64,000 bases of DNA from Ceratotherium simum simum. Taxonomy: Eukaryota; Chordata; Mammalia; Perissodactyla; Rhinocerotidae. Under the pieces are notes generated by a model, which did not search any database, was not told the origin of the DNA, and worked only from the letters and a program-made list of their open reading frames with translations. The position numbers were made by a program, and so were the translations under genes. Each line of letters opens with the position of its first letter. Positions within the stretch are counted from its first letter, which is position 1. The DNA lies in contig NW_004454177.1 in assembly GCF_000283155.1 (NCBI RefSeq), positions 24,474,249-24,538,248 of the forward strand. Direction: 5' to 3'. Positions 1 to 11,589 of the stretch are shown here, piece after piece.

Positions 1-215
1 CCCACTTGATCATGGTGTATAATCTTTTTAACGTATTGTTGTATGCGATTTGCTAGTATTTTGTTGAGGATTTTTGCATCGATGTTCATCAGTGATATTG
101 ACCTGTAATTTTCTTTTTTTTGTGTTGTCTTTGTCTGGTTTTGGTATCAGGGTAATGTCGGATTCGTAGAAGGAGTTAGGGAGCTTCCCCCACTCCTCAA
201 TTTTTAAAGCATCTT
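1..215 (-). mobile_element. L1 ORF2 fragment (reverse transcriptase region), - strand
   Basis: The + strand reads as the antisense of a LINE-1 reverse transcriptase stretch, with characteristic phrases such as 'ttgctagtattttgttgagg' and 'gttcatcagtgatattg'. The same stretch recurs at about 20980-21060 in another L1. It runs off the left edge of the window and ends near 215, where recognisable L1 sequence stops. It is an inactive fragment with no long open frame. Confidence 0.88.
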
Positions 216-600
216 TTCAACTGCTCTGCCATCGTGCTGAATTGAGTTCTCATTATCTTATATGCAAGTCATCAGGCTTGGAGTTATTGCAGAAGTCAAG
301 GATAGCTATGGGTCCCAAGCAGAGTCCAAAGAATCATAGAATATGTGAATATATTTCACACTAGCAAACATGACTATTTTTCAAACGTATATAGTTATAA
401 CTAACAACACAAACAATTAAATCATTATTTAACTTATAAAATTTTGACATTATGTATTTTTAATGTATATAAACAGCTCAAATATAATCACACATGGGGC
501 TGTAAACAGTTTCTCAAACTAAAAAAGTACCCATCCAAAAGATTTGGAATGACTAATGAAGGTCATTATAGTTAGTTCCAAAGTAGGCTCTTTACCATTC
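216..600. other. Unassigned AT-rich sequence
   Basis: I recognise no gene, RNA or repeat family here. The sequence is AT-rich and looks like single-copy DNA between two L1 fragments. Confidence 0.5.
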
Positions 601-604
601 CCCC

Positions 605-1000
605 ATTCCAATACTAAAGTTGGTAACAGTCCAAAAGTTTATCAACTATAGAATAAATAAGTAAATAAATTGTGGTATATTTGTGTAATGTAAAGCTATT
701 TGGCAATGAAAATTAATTCCATGCACAAGATAGGTAAATATCACAACCATAATGCTCGGTGAAAGATGCAGACACAAGAGAGCAATTCTGCAAGATTCTA
801 ACTCTTTAAGGTTTGGATGGTTGTTACCTTGACAGAGGGAGAAGGACTAGGATATGGCATGAAAAGGCTTTCTGGAGTGTTGATAACTTCTACTTCTTGT
901 TATGGGTGCTAGTTACCCAGGTGGGTCTCCTTGGACAAAATTGTATTCTTATGATCTGTGTCTATTTAGATGTTTTAAGTTTCAATTGAAAGATTACTAG
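605..1000 (+). mobile_element. Old L1 fragment: end of ORF2 plus 3' UTR, + strand
   Basis: The string beginning 'ccaaaagtttatcaactat', followed by 'aaattgtggtatat' and 'tgctcggtgaaagatgcaga', is the degraded form of the conserved L1 ORF2 end ('...atgtccatcaactgatgaa', 'ttgtggtatatcc', 'gctgagtgaaagaagccaga'). It is followed by L1 3' UTR-like sequence. Divergence is heavy, so this is an ancient L1M-class copy. Confidence 0.75.
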
Positions 1001-2090
1001 CAAAAGTCATTGACTAACCTAAATTTAACAAAGTCTCTCTTTGATCATGTTAGTTTTTAATACAGGAAGTCTAATTAATTAAACATCCAAATCAGGACAC
1101 ATTTGAAAGTGAATGAGAATGCTATTAATAATTACAACAGGATCATTCTAGGCAAACCAGGACATGCAGTTACCTTATTAAATATCTTGAATGGTTCTTT
1201 CTTTTCTTTAGTCCTGCCATAATTATTTATGAACACAATTTGGCAACTTTTTTCTCTCTCCTTTTAAGCTTTTTGAGGCCTGAGGTGAAGTCATAGTTTC
1301 TCTAAATGTCCCAGAATAGCTAGAAGAGTAAGATTGATAGTACCAATATAGAAATTTAAAGCAACCTTTGATCCATTAAGATCAAAGCCTTTGACACACG
1401 AGAATGTTCAAAACCAGGTCCTCTAAAAACTTGACTGTGATGATTAAGAATGTTGACAATAATGCAAAGAGCAGAATTAAGACAATAAGCAGAAAGACAC
1501 CATAAAGCCAACAGAGAAAGGGAGGCCCATGGCAGAAGGAAAAGGGTGGTTTCATTGTAAGAATATAAAACCACTTCCAAAGGAAAAATAAAACCATTTC
1601 TTTGCATATGACTTTCAAAGAATAAATGAACCTGTGAAAAATTAACATTTTCTCAGAAGTCAGTTAGTTCTCCAGGGTGTGTAAGTGTGAGAGTCTTTTT
1701 GCTCAAGAATTGTGTTCCCTATTACAGTTTAGCCACTAATCAGCCTAAAGGTTGCAGGATATACAATGTCACTGTATGGAATAATTTTTGTACCAGTTAT
1801 TAATTTCTCAGGCATTTTTATACCAGATGAAAAGTGATAGTTGAAAGAAAAATTAAGAGAATTATGTTTTAGTGGTCTAACAGGCTAATTCTACAAAATT
1901 AAAGGTAAGAAATATATAAAAATGTATATAGTTTTCTATTATCTGGCTGGTATACATTGTTAGGATTAAAGGGAGATAAGGTAGTAGGAAGTCTTCAAGA
2001 GCAGAAAACAGCATTTTGATTTAGCATGGCACACAAACAGCTGATACGTTACAGGAAGAAGGCAGCATTAGGACAGGATCTGGCTGGGTA
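1001..2090. other. Unassigned sequence
   Basis: No recognisable repeat or gene. Overlapping - strand frames of 83-88 codons at 1356-1648 have no recognisable motif, no sign of selection that I can see and no splice context, so I treat them as chance. Confidence 0.5.
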
Positions 2091-2262
2091 CCGTTTTAAG
2101 CTCTCATTCTTCCTCATCATCACATCTCTGCCTCCGGTGCTGCTCCTCCACCATCAGCTCCATTGAGGACACCCCGCTGGAGGGTGCTTCCTCTCCGTGT
2201 TCTCTCCTTCTGCCCCAACAGTCTCAGCCTTCTCACCCTCAGCACTGAGACTGGTCAAGCAC
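2091..2262. other. GC-richer patch of unknown nature
   Basis: This segment is clearly richer in G+C than its surroundings and has several CpGs (for example in 'ctccggtg' and 'ccccgctgg'). Read on the - strand, 2174-2260 is an open acidic/basic stretch (fragment AEGEKAETVGAEGEN) that ends in a stop. I cannot link it to a known protein. It may be a scrap of a processed pseudogene or an old repeat. Confidence 0.3.
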
Positions 2263-2263
2263 A

Positions 2264-2486
2264 ACCTTTAAAAAAAATAATGGGGCCGGCCCCCTGGCTT
2301 GGCGGTTAAGTGTGCGCGCTCTGCTACTGGCGGCCCGGGTTCGGATCCCGGGCGCGCACCAACGCACCGCTTCTCCAGCCATGCTGAGGCCGCATCCCAC
2401 ATACAGCAACTAGAAGGATGTGCAGCTATGACATACAACTATCTACTGGGGCTTTGGTGGGGGGGGACCTTAAAAAAAAATAATGG
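2264..2486 (+). mobile_element. ERE SINE (tRNA-derived), young copy, with 20-bp target-site duplication
   Basis: Perissodactyl tRNA-Ser-like SINE. The body is 2284-2466, flanked by near-identical 20-bp duplications, 'acctttaaaaaaaataatgg' (2264-2283) and 'accttaaaaaaaaataatgg' (2467-2486). The head 'ggccggccccctggcttgg' carries the Pol III A box, and the B box 'ggttcggatcc' is at 2338-2348. The CpG-rich head (gcgcgct, cccgggcgcgcacc) indicates a recent insertion. The body is the 'aactagaaggatgtg...ctactggggctttgg' type. A 92-codon + frame at 2299-2577 is only a read-through of the SINE. Confidence 0.95.
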
Positions 2487-4080
2487 TTCCATTGATCTCT
2501 TAATAGTGGTTGAGCTATATTCTGTAGGGGCTCTAAATTACTGTTATGCTGAACTCTTTTTCACTCCTGACTTTTAGCAGCATCACTTCACATTGATCTT
2601 CACCATTTCTGATGTAATTGGAACGAGAGTGAGTCCGGCAGGAGCAAAATCCCATCCACAACAGCAGCTTTTCAAATACCTATTTATGGCTCACCTGTGC
2701 AAAGGAGAGATTTGAATTTGATTAGGAAGAATTGGGAAAATCCCCTCACTTCTTCCCACTTCCCCAAAGGAACACAAACACCCTTCAGGGGGCACTTCCA
2801 ACAGGCCTTATCTATTCTCACAAACCTTTATCTCTGTTGATCCTAGGCTCAGTTACATCAGAATATTTTACTTTTGGAGACATCGCTTATCAATTCCTTC
2901 CAGCATGAAAAGCATGTATAAAGTGAGCACCTGAGCTATGCCCCAAGGCAATATTAAACATCCCCTTTCCTACTAAACGATTTTCTGTCAGCTAGTGTGT
3001 TTGGCACCCTTGGGAAAGGCAGAGATTCATTTATAAAGAATTACACTGCACAGTCATAAATTTAATCCACCAAATCAATAGCATTTAGATTTTTAAAAAA
3101 GATAACCAAGGTGCTATCAATAAGGAAAAAAATCTCTCTTCTTTACAGTCAGATCATTTCCACAAATCTAATTATTTGGCCATTGAAAAACCACAGTACT
3201 ATAATCCCAACTGGATATGTTAAACATTAGAATGTAAAGCCTCAGAAAGTGTCAATCAGAAAACTTCCAAGAACGATTCATCACCACTTTCAGGATATGA
3301 CGTTAAAGATAGTTTATCTCTATATACCAGACATGAAGAAAGCAGATAAGTGGCTCTGAGCTAGCTGCAATGGTGATCAGATAATGGGGTACATTCCCTC
3401 CTCTCTGTCATGAATCACAGAGTTTTATACTATCTGCTTAATATCCTCCTGCGTTTTACAGCCTAATGTAGGAATGTCAAACATTTTAATTCACCAAAGG
3501 ACAAATGAATCATAAACGTTACAACCAGACACAGGTCTCACTGTTTATAGACATGCTGAGATGGCAGAGACATGACACCTTCATTTAAAAGTAGCATTGG
3601 ATTTCTGACTGATGCAGTTTTTGACAGAGAACTCATGTATTTCTGTGCTGCAAATAAAAAATGGTTTTTGTCACAGGTGGTGGGGAATGGCCACTTGCAG
3701 AGGCCTGTCTTGAAAGGCCATTTCTTGGTCCCCAAAGATTTCTTGGCCAGTTGGGTTCTCAATTTTAGTACCACTGATTCAGCCGTATTATGGCACATTT
3801 GGGCACACCGACAAAGAATGAGAAAAGAATTGTTTTTCAGCTATCAGTAAAGAAAGTTCCTCCTTCCATGTCTCTGGTCCATAGCTCTACACTGAGATTT
3901 GCAGTCTCTGTAGCTGCAAACCTCTGTAGAGTTTGGGGGAGGGAGATGAATTGTGCCATTAGAAGAGTTTAGGCAGGAGCACACATTACAAATTAAGCTA
4001 AGGGGATTTCTGTGCAGCCGTCGTTAGGTGAAGGGTGATAGCAATCTGCTAGGGTCATAATTTATGTCATCTATTTGGAG
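2487..4080. other. Unassigned, mostly unique-looking sequence
   Basis: No repeat family or gene recognised over 1.6 kb. Overlapping open frames of 86-92 codons occur on both strands at about 3538-3850 but have no motif, signal peptide or relation to each other, which is typical of chance. A long unique stretch like this could hold conserved non-coding DNA, but that cannot be judged from one sequence. Confidence 0.45.
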
Positions 4081-4084
4081 TCAG

Positions 4085-4175
4085 CTGTGTTTCCTCCTCA
4101 GTAAGCTGGGGATAACACTAGCATCTATTTCAAAATACATTATGAGAATTAAATAAGAAAATGTTTAAAAGTGCT
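4085..4175 (+). mobile_element. MIR SINE fragment, + strand
   Basis: The 3' half of a mammalian-wide interspersed repeat: 'gtttcctcctcagtaag' and 'ggggataacactagc', then 'ttatgagaattaaataag' and 'aaaagtgctta'. These match the MIR order of 'tttcctcatctgtaaaatggggataat', 'gaggattaaatgag' and 'aaagcgcttag'. Confidence 0.75.
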
Positions 4176-4845
4176 TACTTGAAAAAAGAATCCAGCACAC
4201 TTTGTCATACGAGAAAGAAAGTTGCTATCAATAAAGGCATTAACCAGCTCAGCTCTCAAGTATCCAATTTCTTATTTCTACAACATCTGTTGTTTGTTTC
4301 TCAAAATGTTATTTTAAGAGAACAAGTGCCAGCAGCAAATGCACAACACTGAGACTCTGTCCAGAAACTTCCACTTCTACTGCAAGAAGAAATTGCAAAC
4401 TAAGATTTAAGTGCAATTAAGAAAACTTTATTTACTTACTAAAAGTCCAAAGAGTCTGCCAAATACGTGTGAAGAAATTATGGATAAAATGAGCGCTAGT
4501 CAAGTTCTTATAATTTGAGAGCAGAGAGAGAAGTGGAATTTGAGCCCAGAGTTTATGACTCCACACCCACATTTAACCTAAACTAACTGAACTCTCTTAG
4601 GCTAAACACTATGGTAAACAGTTTGTGAAGAAAAGAAACAAAAGGAAAAAATCCTATGTTTCTAATACTACAAAAATTTTAACAGGAGTTTAAAAGAAAA
4701 ATAGAAAGAACAGAGAGGATGAGTTTATATGAAACTTGAAAGTACAGCTGCAAATAAATGATTCTTTTGAAGTAACAAAGAAGTCAGAGGTAGTAAGATG
4801 GCGCCAGTTGTTGATTTCATCATTTGTCGTTCGCCGTTTTATATA
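4176..4845. other. Unassigned sequence with a YY1-like site
   Basis: No gene or repeat recognised. The string 'aagatggcgcc' at 4795-4805 resembles a YY1-binding core. It is followed by a few CpGs and a TATA-like 'tttatatatgc' near 4838-4848. This could be chance. Confidence 0.35.
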
Positions 4846-4849
4846 TGCG

Positions 4850-5290
4850 AGCTGAGCTCCTATAGGCTCCTGAGTCTGTGCTAAGCTCTAGTGCAAAGAA
4901 AAAATGATACCACTCTTGTGCCCAAGGAGCTCATATTCTTTTGTAAGACAGAAATATTTAAACAGTTGGTATAAAAGATAAAATTGTGGGATACAGGTGT
5001 AGTGCTGGGAAAATGCAAGGTGGGAGGAATCACTCTATACAGAGAAATCAGAGAAAGCTTCCTAAAGAAGGGAAGGTTTGGAAGGTGAATGAGGGTTCAC
5101 TAGAAAAACCGAGTAGGAAAAAGGGAGAGATGGATGATTAGGCTCCAAACAGGTGCAAAAGAACAGGATGCCAAGCAAAATAATGAGTGATTTGGGATAT
5201 TCGTACAGTAGTGGGTATGAAAGAAATGAGAGAACATTGGTAAAGCAGAAAGAGGCAAAGTTGGAGAGAAAAGAAGGGCTTAGATCACAG
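4850..5290 (-). mobile_element. L2 LINE fragment, - strand
   Basis: Antisense of the L2 3' region: 'gcccaaggagctcatattc', then 'aagcttcctaaagaagg', 'aggtgcaaaagaacagga' and 'gtaaagcagaaagaggc'. This is the usual order of L2 antisense landmarks (ctcatggagcttacattc, gaaggcctctctgaggagg, cagcatgtgcaaaggc, gaggccagtgtggctgg). The 130-codon - strand frame at 5062-5454 has no L2 protein similarity that I can see and is chance. Confidence 0.6.
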
Positions 5291-5299
5291 CCAACCCCA

Positions 5300-5880
5300 A
5301 CTGAGTATACAAACAAGGACAAGCCTGGGGAAAGAAGAATGACTATAGTTGGAAGAGACTGAAAATTATCCGGCAACATCACTCTCAGTACGAGGCTCAG
5401 CTTCACTGAAGACATAAAATCCTCTGTGATCAGGCAGCGTAGAACAGCACACAATTATCTGTCCAATATTTGGACAAAAGAGAGTATGTGTAGCAATGAA
5501 AACATTTCAAGGAAAATCCAGTTTGAGAGCAAAGATTGCTAAGCTAAGTATTATCTAGGTTTCTGTCAGACACACAGACTTGAGTACAGGCATATCTCCT
5601 AATCTCCCCATATGCATATGATCAATCTTGTAACCAGCTCCATCAGCCACCCAATCAGCACATTATGAAAAAGCACTGATTTGAAGGGAAAAAAAAAAGT
5701 AAAACTCAAGTGGTCACTGACAGTTTTATAAAATGAATAATTCTAGAGAGAACAATTAATTTTTGTCCCAAGCAGACAATTTTAGAGAAAATTTCTGCTG
5801 TTACAAATTTAAAGTACCTCTCTCCTGATTTATGCTTTTAGCTCTGATGTATAAAGAGCTTGGAAGTCATCATGCTCATC
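5300..5880. other. Unassigned sequence
   Basis: No gene or repeat recognised. This is AT-rich sequence between the L2 fragment and the 5' end of the large L1. Confidence 0.45.
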
Positions 5881-5884
5881 CTTA

Positions 5885-6877
5885 AAACAATAAAAAGCTG
5901 GGCAAACTGAAAATCAATGACTATGTGGATCTATTGAAGAAATGAGGTTGCAGGATCAAAAAAACCCCAAAACTTAGAGAGACAGGTATATCCAGAGAGA
6001 TATAGCAACAAAAATTTCCTTACCTGGATAGGAGCCACTGGAGCCATAAATTAATAGGAACATAGGTATGATAATTTTGATAAATCCTAGGAAGTCGAGT
6101 GTGGACCAGCATGTGAGAATCTTCATGGACTGTAGTCTTAGGGGCACTCCCTTATTTTTTGTGGGCTTTACCACCAGGAAACCATCAGCCTCTCACAGTG
6201 AAGATTCAAGAAAGAACCCCTCTGAGCCATGGCAGAGGAATGGAAAGAATATCCATTGTAATACATGACAAGAGCCTTCTCCATAACAAAAGCCTGCTCT
6301 CCATGGAAAAATATTTTTCCAGTACACAATTTTGAAACCTTATCCCAGTTGGGGGAACAGAATTCCTCCCTATGAGAGATCCTTCCAACCTCCTTGTCCT
6401 CTCTAAGGGGGAAAAATACATAGTCAAGAGATTGGGTTTCAAGGAAATAGATTAGGAACATGGAACCCAGGAAAGAGAGTAGGAAGCAAGAAGGTGTGAA
6501 GGGAGATAAATCAATGCAGAAAAAACTTCCAAGGGTCACAGTCCCAAGATGTAGGCCCACTAAAAATCTGAAATATAATAAAAAAATATATAAAATGCTT
6601 CCTTTCCCCTGTACTCTCACACTATCTCAAAAAGTATAGTATAACAGTATAATAACAGTGGATTACAGCTAAAGGAGCTATAAGACACAGACTTTCTCTA
6701 AAGAGGAGTATTTTGTAAAGCTCAAGGAGGGGAGGAAAAATAAGACATTAGAAGAATCTAGAGCTTCTATCACCCACAGCTATAGCAAATATTAAAAACA
6801 GCCCAACTCCTAACCAGAAAAATATACAAACTCACACTTAAGGTCTTTTTACCTCAGTTCCTATTGCTAAACACATC
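5885..6877 (+). other. 5' UTR of the large L1
   Basis: Contains 'gtgggctttaccaccagga', 'gccttctccataacaaaag' and 'ggaaaaatatttttccagt', which I recognise as the non-coding leader of an L1M element upstream of an ORF1 beginning 'ggctttcaacaaaaaatt'. A related leader fragment recurs at 38385. Antisense to it lies the longest open frame of the window (150 codons, 6168-6620, - strand), which is not a recognised protein. Confidence 0.65.
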
Positions 6878-7770
6878 ATGTTTGGCTTTCAACAAAAAAT
6901 TACAAGACATTCTGAAAAGCAAGAAAAAATAGAGTCTGAAGAGACAAACCAAGCATAACAATCAGAATCAGATATGACTCAGATTTGAGAATTATTGGAA
7001 TGGGCATTTAAATATATAAATAAGCTATTAGGGAATCTAATGGATAAAGTATACAACATGCAAGAACTAGTGGGTATTATAAGTAGAGGGGTGGGAACTC
7101 TAAGAAAAAATGAAAATGAAATGGGAGGAATCAAAAACACTGCAGCAGAAAGTAAAAATGAATTTGATGGTATCGTCAGTGGACTGGACATGGCTGAGAA
7201 AAGAATCAGTGAGCTGAAAGATAGGTCGATGGAAACTTTTGACACCAAAATACAAACAGAAAAAAAGAATTTTTAAAAAGTTCAGAACATCCAAGAATTG
7301 TGTGACAATTTCAAAAGGTATAACATATGTGTAACTGGAATACCAGAAGAAGAAAGAACACAGCAGAAGAAATATTTAAAGTAATAATGGCCAGGAATTT
7401 TTCAGAATTAATGGCAAAAACCAAAACACAGATATAGAAAGCTCAGAGAATAAGCAGCAATATAAATACCAAAAAATCTACACTTAGGCATGTCTAGCAG
7501 AAAATCCAGCCACTGACCTGAACAGAGAGAGAGAGAGAATTTTGAAAGAAGGGATTAGGGAAAAAAAAAATACCTATAAAGAAACATGGATAATAATTAT
7601 AGCAGATTTCTTATCATAAATGATACAAGCAAGGACAGAGTAGAATGAAATATGTAAAGTCTTAAGAGAAGATCTATCAACCTAGAATTCTATATCCAGC
7701 AAAATTATCATTCAAAAATGAAGGAGAAATAAAATATTTCATGGACAAACAACCACTGAGTAATTCATTG
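6878..7770 (+). pseudogene. L1 ORF1 remnant (RNA-binding coiled-coil protein), disrupted
   Basis: The start codon at 6878 opens MFGFQQKITRHSEKQEK, matching the N-terminus of L1M/HAL1-type ORF1 proteins. The frame stops at 6956 and resumes in other frames. The piece at 6995-7276 has the heptad-rich pattern of the ORF1 coiled coil (fragments LMDKVYNMQELVG and MAEKRISELKDRS). Downstream, 7310-7420 still shows the 'gtgtaactggaataccaga' and 'gccaggaatttttcagaatt' landmarks. In a live L1, ORF1p binds L1 RNA in a ribonucleoprotein; this copy cannot encode it. The end is approximate. Confidence 0.8.
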
Positions 7771-8102
7771 CCAGCAGATGTTCCCTCAAGAGATGTTAAA
7801 GATATTCTTCAGGTAGAAGGAAAATTATATAGCTAAGAAACTGAGACCTTGGATAAAAAGAAAGAAAGAACATCAGACAAGGAAGAAATGAAAAAAATAT
7901 AAAGTCTTTTACTTTACTTATTCTTAAATGATCTAAAAGATAACTTTTTGTTTAAAGTAATACTGTATTGGGAGATATAGGATATGGATTAGTGAAATGG
8001 CTGACATCAACGTCACATGGGTCAGAATGTAGAAATTGGGAATACTACACAGGAGGTGATATTGTGTTATTTGAAGGTAGAGATAAATTGGTTAAAAATG
8101 TG

Positions 8103-8377
8103 TATTGCAGAGGCTGGCCCAGTGATGTAGTGGTTAAGTTCATGTGCTCCGCATTGGCAGCCAGGGGTTCACATGTTCAGATCCTGGGCATGGACCTACG
8201 CACTGCTTATCAAGCCATGCTGTGGCAGGCGTCCCATATAAAGTAGAGGAAGATGAGCATGGACGTTAGCCCAGGGCCAATCTTCCTCAGCAAAAAGAGG
8301 AGGATTGGCAACAGATGTTAGCGCAGGGCTAATCCTCCTCAAAAAAAAAAAATATATATATATACACATATATTGCA
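8103..8377 (+). mobile_element. ERE SINE, older copy, inserted in L1 spacer
   Basis: The body is 8111-8352: 'aggctggcccagtgatgtag' head, 'tggttcagat'-type B box (degraded), and a 'aaagtagaggaagatg' module. The tail holds two tandem copies of a 'gatgttagc-cagggc-aatcttcctca' unit and an A tail running into (TA)n. A short duplication 'tattgca' (8103-8109 and 8371-8377) flanks it, and the L1 spacer continues exactly across. It lacks most head CpGs, so it is older than the copies at 2284 and 16475. Confidence 0.9.
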
Positions 8378-11009
8378 AACTTCAGGCCAAACAATAAAAA
8401 TATAAAAAATAAAAGGAATTGATATGGTAAGAAAGTAGATAAAATGGAATTATGTGAAATACTCAATTAAAAAGGAGAAAGCAAAGCAAAGAAAAAAGAA
8501 ACAAAGAATAGAAAACAGTTGAAAACATGGTAGAAGTTAATTCAACTATATCAATAATCACATTAAATTTGAATGCTCTAAGTATACCATACAAAGACAG
8601 AGATTGTCAGAATGAATTAGGAAAAAGAACCTAACTATGTCTTGTGTAGAAGAAACCTACTTTAAATACAAAGACTCAGCTAGTCTAAAAGTAAAGGAAT
8701 GGAGAAATATATACCATGATAACATTAATAATAAAAAAGATAGACTATCTATATTAATTTTAAACAAAGCAGATTTGACTAAAAGGAAAATTATCAGGAA
8801 TAAAAGGGACATTATACAATGATCCAGGAGTTAATTCTTTAAAAGACATAACAATCCTTAATGTCTATACACCTAACAATATAGCATCAAAATAAGTGAG
8901 GGCAAAAAAAAAAAAAATCATAGAATGACAAGAAAATAGATAAATTCACTATGTAGTTGGAGGTACTCCTCTTTAAGTAATTGATATAACAAACAGGCAG
9001 AAAGTCAGTAAGGATATAGTTGACCTGAATGACACTATCAATCAAATTGACCTACTTGACATGTATAGAATACTCCACCCAACAAGAGCAGATTCTCAAG
9101 ATCACAAAGAATACTCACACCAAGGCAGACTATATTCTGGAGCATAAAACATACCTTAACAAATTTAAAAGAATGAAAAGACATGCAAAGCATGTTGTCA
9201 GACCACAATGGAATAAACTAGAAATCAATATCAGAAAGAAAGCTGGAAAATTCTCAACATTTGCAGATTAAATAACACACATCAAAATTACTCACGGACA
9301 AAAGAAGACTCTAGAGAAATTTTAAATGTGTAAACTAAATAAATGTTAATTCAACTTATCAGATTTTGTAGGACACAGCAAAAAAGCAGTCCTTTGAGGG
9401 AAATTTATAGCATTCAAAAATATACTAGGAAAAAAAGATCTAAAATGAATTATCTAGGAATATACCTTAGAATACTAGAGAAACAGGAACAATGTAAGCC
9501 TGAAGCAAGCAGAAGAAAAACAAATAATAAAAATTAATATAAAAAGCAATAAAATTGAGAACAGAAAAACAATAGAGAACATCAACAAAACAAAAAGCTG
9601 ATTCTTTGAAAATATCAATAAAATTGCTAATTCTCTACCCACATCAACCAAATAATAAAGAGAGAGAGCACAACTTACTAATATAAGAAATGAAAGAGAG
9701 GTCATTAATACTCACTCCATGGTCATTAAAGTAATAATAAGGGAAGGTTATAAGTAATTCTCTGCCCACCAATTTGATAACAAATAAAATTGACAAATTT
9801 CTTGCGATACACAAACTACCAACACTCCCTTAAGAAGAAATAGATAACCTGAATAGGCCTATATCAAGAAATTGAATCAATAATTAAAACCTTCAAAAAA
9901 AAAAAAGCACCAGGCCCAGATGTTTACACAAGTGAATTCTACCAAACATTTAATAAAAACGGATACCAATTCTCCACAATCTGTTGCAGAAAACAGAAGC
10001 AGAGAGAACATTTCCTGACTTATTCTGTGAGGCCAGCCTTACCCTACCACCAAAACCAGATAAAGACATTACAAGAAAGAAAAATTACAAATCAATATTT
10101 TTCATTACCAGAGATGCAAAAACCTTCAACAAAATATTACCAAATCAAATCTAATTATATATACAAAGAATTATAGATCACAACCAAATGGCATTTATTC
10201 CAGATATACAAGATTGTTTCAATATTCAAAAAAATCACTGTAATCCATCACATCAATGGGCTAAAGAAGAAAAGTCATATGAACATTTCAATTGATGCAG
10301 AAAAATATCACACCTGTTTATGATTTTAAAACTTCTAAACAAATTAAAAATAGAGACTTTCTCAACTTGATAACATCCATAAAAATCCTATAGCTAATGT
10401 CATACTTAGTGGTGAGAAACTGGATGTTTTTCCCTCAAGTTCAGGAGAAAGGCAAAGGTGTACTCTCTCACTGCTCCTATTCAACATTGTACTGAAAGTC
10501 CTAGGTAGTGCAATAAGACAAGAAAAGGAAATAAAAGTCATATAGATAGGAAAGAAGAAATAAAAGTTTTTATTTGCAGATGACATGCTTGTTTATGTAG
10601 AAAATCCCCAAGAATTGAAAAAAAAAAAAAAACCTCCTGGAAAAAATAGCAAAAAAATAGCAATAGCAATGCTGCAGGAAGGATACAAGTTAATACACAA
10701 AAGTTCATTGCTTTCCAAGGAGCAATTGGAATTTGAAATTCAAAAACCCACTTGAAATTATAATAGCACCAAAAAATAAAAACAGTATAGATCTAAAAAA
10801 TATTTATAGGATCTAATGCTAAAAACTACAAAACTCTGATGAAAAAATTCAAATAATATCTAAATAAGTGGAGAAATAGTCCATGTTCATAGATTGGAAA
10901 ACTCAAATTGTTAGGATGTCAGTTCTTCCCACTTGACATATAGATTCAACGAAGCCTCAAACAAAATTCCAGCAAGCTATTTTGTAGACATCAGCAAACT
11001 GATTTTAAA

Positions 11010-11321
11010 GTTTATATGGAGGGCCGGCCCAGAGGCCTGGCAGTTAAGTTCGCACGCTCCACGTCAGCGCCTAGGGTTCGCTGGTTCAAATCCTGGGCAC
11101 AGACTTATGTGTGGCTCATCAAGCCATGCCAAGGTGGCATCCCACATGGAGTAACTAGAAGGATGTACAACTATGACATACAACTATCTTCTGGGGCTTT
11201 GGGGATAAGAAAGGAAAGGGGGAGGAGGATTGGCAACAGATGTTAGCTCAGGGCCAAACTTCCTCAAAAAAAATCTCTTGGCTTTCCAAGCCTTAAAAAA
11301 AAAGAAAAAGGTTTATATGGA
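11010..11321 (+). mobile_element. ERE SINE inserted in L1 ORF2
   Basis: The body is about 11021-11309: head 'gggccggcccagaggcctgg', B box 'ggttcaaatcc', 'aactagaaggatgtacaac' body, a single 'agatgttagctcagggcc' tail unit and an A-rich end. An 11-bp target-site duplication 'gtttatatgga' lies at 11010-11020 and 11311-11321. The L1 text 'attttaaagtttatatgg' resumes as 'tttatatggaaagacaaaa', proving a clean insertion. Confidence 0.94.
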
Positions 11322-11589
11322 AAGACAAAAAACCAAGAATAAGCAATGCAATACTGAAGAACAGCAAAATTGAAGGACTTGCATTACATGATTTTAAAAC
11401 TTATTATGAAGCTATGTAATCAAGACAATGGAATGTTAGCGAAAGAATAGACACATAGACCATAAAGACAGCCCAGAAATAGACCCACAGAATATATTCA
11501 ATCAATTGGTGAAAAAGAGTACAGGCAATTCAATGGAGTAAGAATAGTCTTTTCAACAAATGGTGTTGGAACAATTGGATGTCTGTATG

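Noticed and set aside
2284..2400. Possible tRNA gene (A and B boxes present)
   Set aside because: The A/B boxes belong to the tRNA-derived head of an ERE SINE. There is no cloverleaf with a proper 3' end, and it is followed by the SINE body.
2299..2577. 92-codon + frame with recurring 'VKCARS..GGPGSDPG' pattern
   Set aside because: It is a read-through of an ERE SINE. The same peptide pattern recurs in the EREs at 11016, 27401, 47486 and 48772 (antisense), so it is a repeat signature, not a protein family.
5062..5454. 130-codon - strand frame, Leu/Phe/Ser-rich
   Set aside because: Overlaps an L2 fragment at 4850-5290 and runs past it. The hydrophobic composition comes from reading purine-rich DNA on the opposite strand, and there is no L2 protein or other similarity.
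6168..6620. 150-codon - strand frame, the longest in the window
   Set aside because: Antisense to the 5' UTR of the large L1, with no recognised domain; it overlaps another - strand frame in a different register. Chance.
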